Assembly (NCBI GenBank): GCA_012841175.1
Contig: DUVG01000127.1
Location: 1-5,767 of the forward strand
Direction: 5' to 3'
Origin: Clostridium sp.
GTDB taxonomy: Bacteria > Bacillota > Clostridia > Acetivibrionales > Acetivibrionaceae
Length of the DNA: 5,767 nucleotides
Shown here one piece after another: positions 5,452 through 5,767 of this stretch. A program made the translations under genes and the position numbers. Within the stretch, counting starts at the first letter, position 1. Each line of letters opens with the position of its first letter. The notes under the pieces were generated by a model, which ran no database searches, was not told where the DNA came from, and was given only the letters and a program-made list of their open reading frames with translations.

Positions 5452-5767
5452 TCTCCATGTTTTTCCTTTTCCTTTACTTCAACAATATTATTTTTATCAT
5501 CTAAAAAAACAAGCTTAGGAATATAGTCCTTTGCCTTATCCCTTTCAACAAGTCCGTAAGAAATTATAATTATTACATCTCCAGGATGAGACAGCCTTGA
5601 AGCAGCACCATTTAAACATATCATTTTACTGCCTCTTTTGCCAGGTATTACATATGTCTCAAATCTATGTCCATTATTATTATTTACCACCTGAACTTTT
5701 TCATTTTCAATTATATCGGCAGCATCCATTAAATCTTCATCTATTGTAATACTTCCCACATAATTAA
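5442..5767 (-). CDS. panD: Aspartate 1-decarboxylase PanD, 5' end outside the window
   Basis: PanD decarboxylates L-aspartate to beta-alanine for pantothenate and coenzyme A synthesis. It is a cytoplasmic tetramer using a pyruvoyl cofactor made by self-cleavage between Gly24 and Ser25. The frame runs off the right edge and reads NYVGSITIDEDLMDAADI at the boundary, which matches the cleavage site with Ser25 as the pyruvoyl precursor. About 20 N-terminal residues, including the usual Lys9, are missing from the window. Using family numbering, R54, T57 and Y58 (RFETYVI) and N72 (CLNGAA) are all present, as expected for an active enzyme. The protein would end at about residue 127, the normal length. 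The GTG at 5759 is only the Val23 codon and not a real start. The gene is probably the distal member of a pan operon lying to the right; this cannot be seen here. Its stop codon lies inside the hairpin shared with the convergent small gene. Confidence 0.96.
   Translation of the reverse strand, partial: NYVGSITIDEDLMDAADIIENEKVQVVNNNNGHRFETYVIPGKRGSKMICLNGAASRLSHPGDVIIIISYGLVERDKAKDYIPKLVFLDDKNNIVEVKEKEKHGERR

Noticed and set aside
5757..5759. GTG as the start codon of panD
   Set aside because: The frame is open to the window edge and the preceding codons read Asn-Tyr, matching the PanD sequence just before the Gly24-Ser25 cleavage site, so this GTG is an internal valine.

Overview
The window is AT-rich DNA with strong A/G-rich Shine-Dalgarno sites and protein sequences typical of Firmicutes, most likely a Clostridium or close relative. 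The gene order dgt-like, dnaG, rpoD on one strand is the classic clostridial macromolecular-synthesis (primase/major sigma) operon. Taxonomy is inferred from gene order, protein motifs and base composition only.

Layout. Everything except one small gene reads on the minus strand, so transcription runs right to left. From right to left: the C-terminal five-sixths of panD (5767-5442, 5' end outside the window); a 425-base regulatory interval (5164-4740); an HD-GYP cyclic-di-GMP phosphodiesterase-type gene (4739-3702); a dGTPase-like HD hydrolase (3677-2685); DNA primase dnaG (2399-609); and the first 192 codons of rpoD (577-1, continuing off the left edge). A small two-helix membrane protein gene (5165-5431) lies on the plus strand, convergent with panD and divergent from the HD-GYP operon.

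How the genes fit together. The HD-GYP, dgt-like, dnaG and rpoD genes are co-oriented with gaps of 24, 285 and 31 bases and probably form one operon served by an extended -10 promoter at 4866-4876. dnaG may also have its own signals in the 285-base gap. The operon links dNTP turnover, replication priming and housekeeping transcription, with a second-messenger hydrolase at its head. panD belongs to the pantothenate/CoA pathway and is unrelated; a 12-bp hairpin overlapping both stop codons separates it from the small plus-strand gene.

The least explained part is 4929-5164. It holds two overlapping plus-strand promoter-like sequences containing small palindromes, followed within about 10 bases by a hairpin plus T6, and then the small membrane-protein gene. 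This arrangement predicts a short (about 65 nt) RNA or an attenuated leader. No CRISPR array, tRNA, rRNA, intact mobile element or defence system was found; the coding genes are ordinary core genes.
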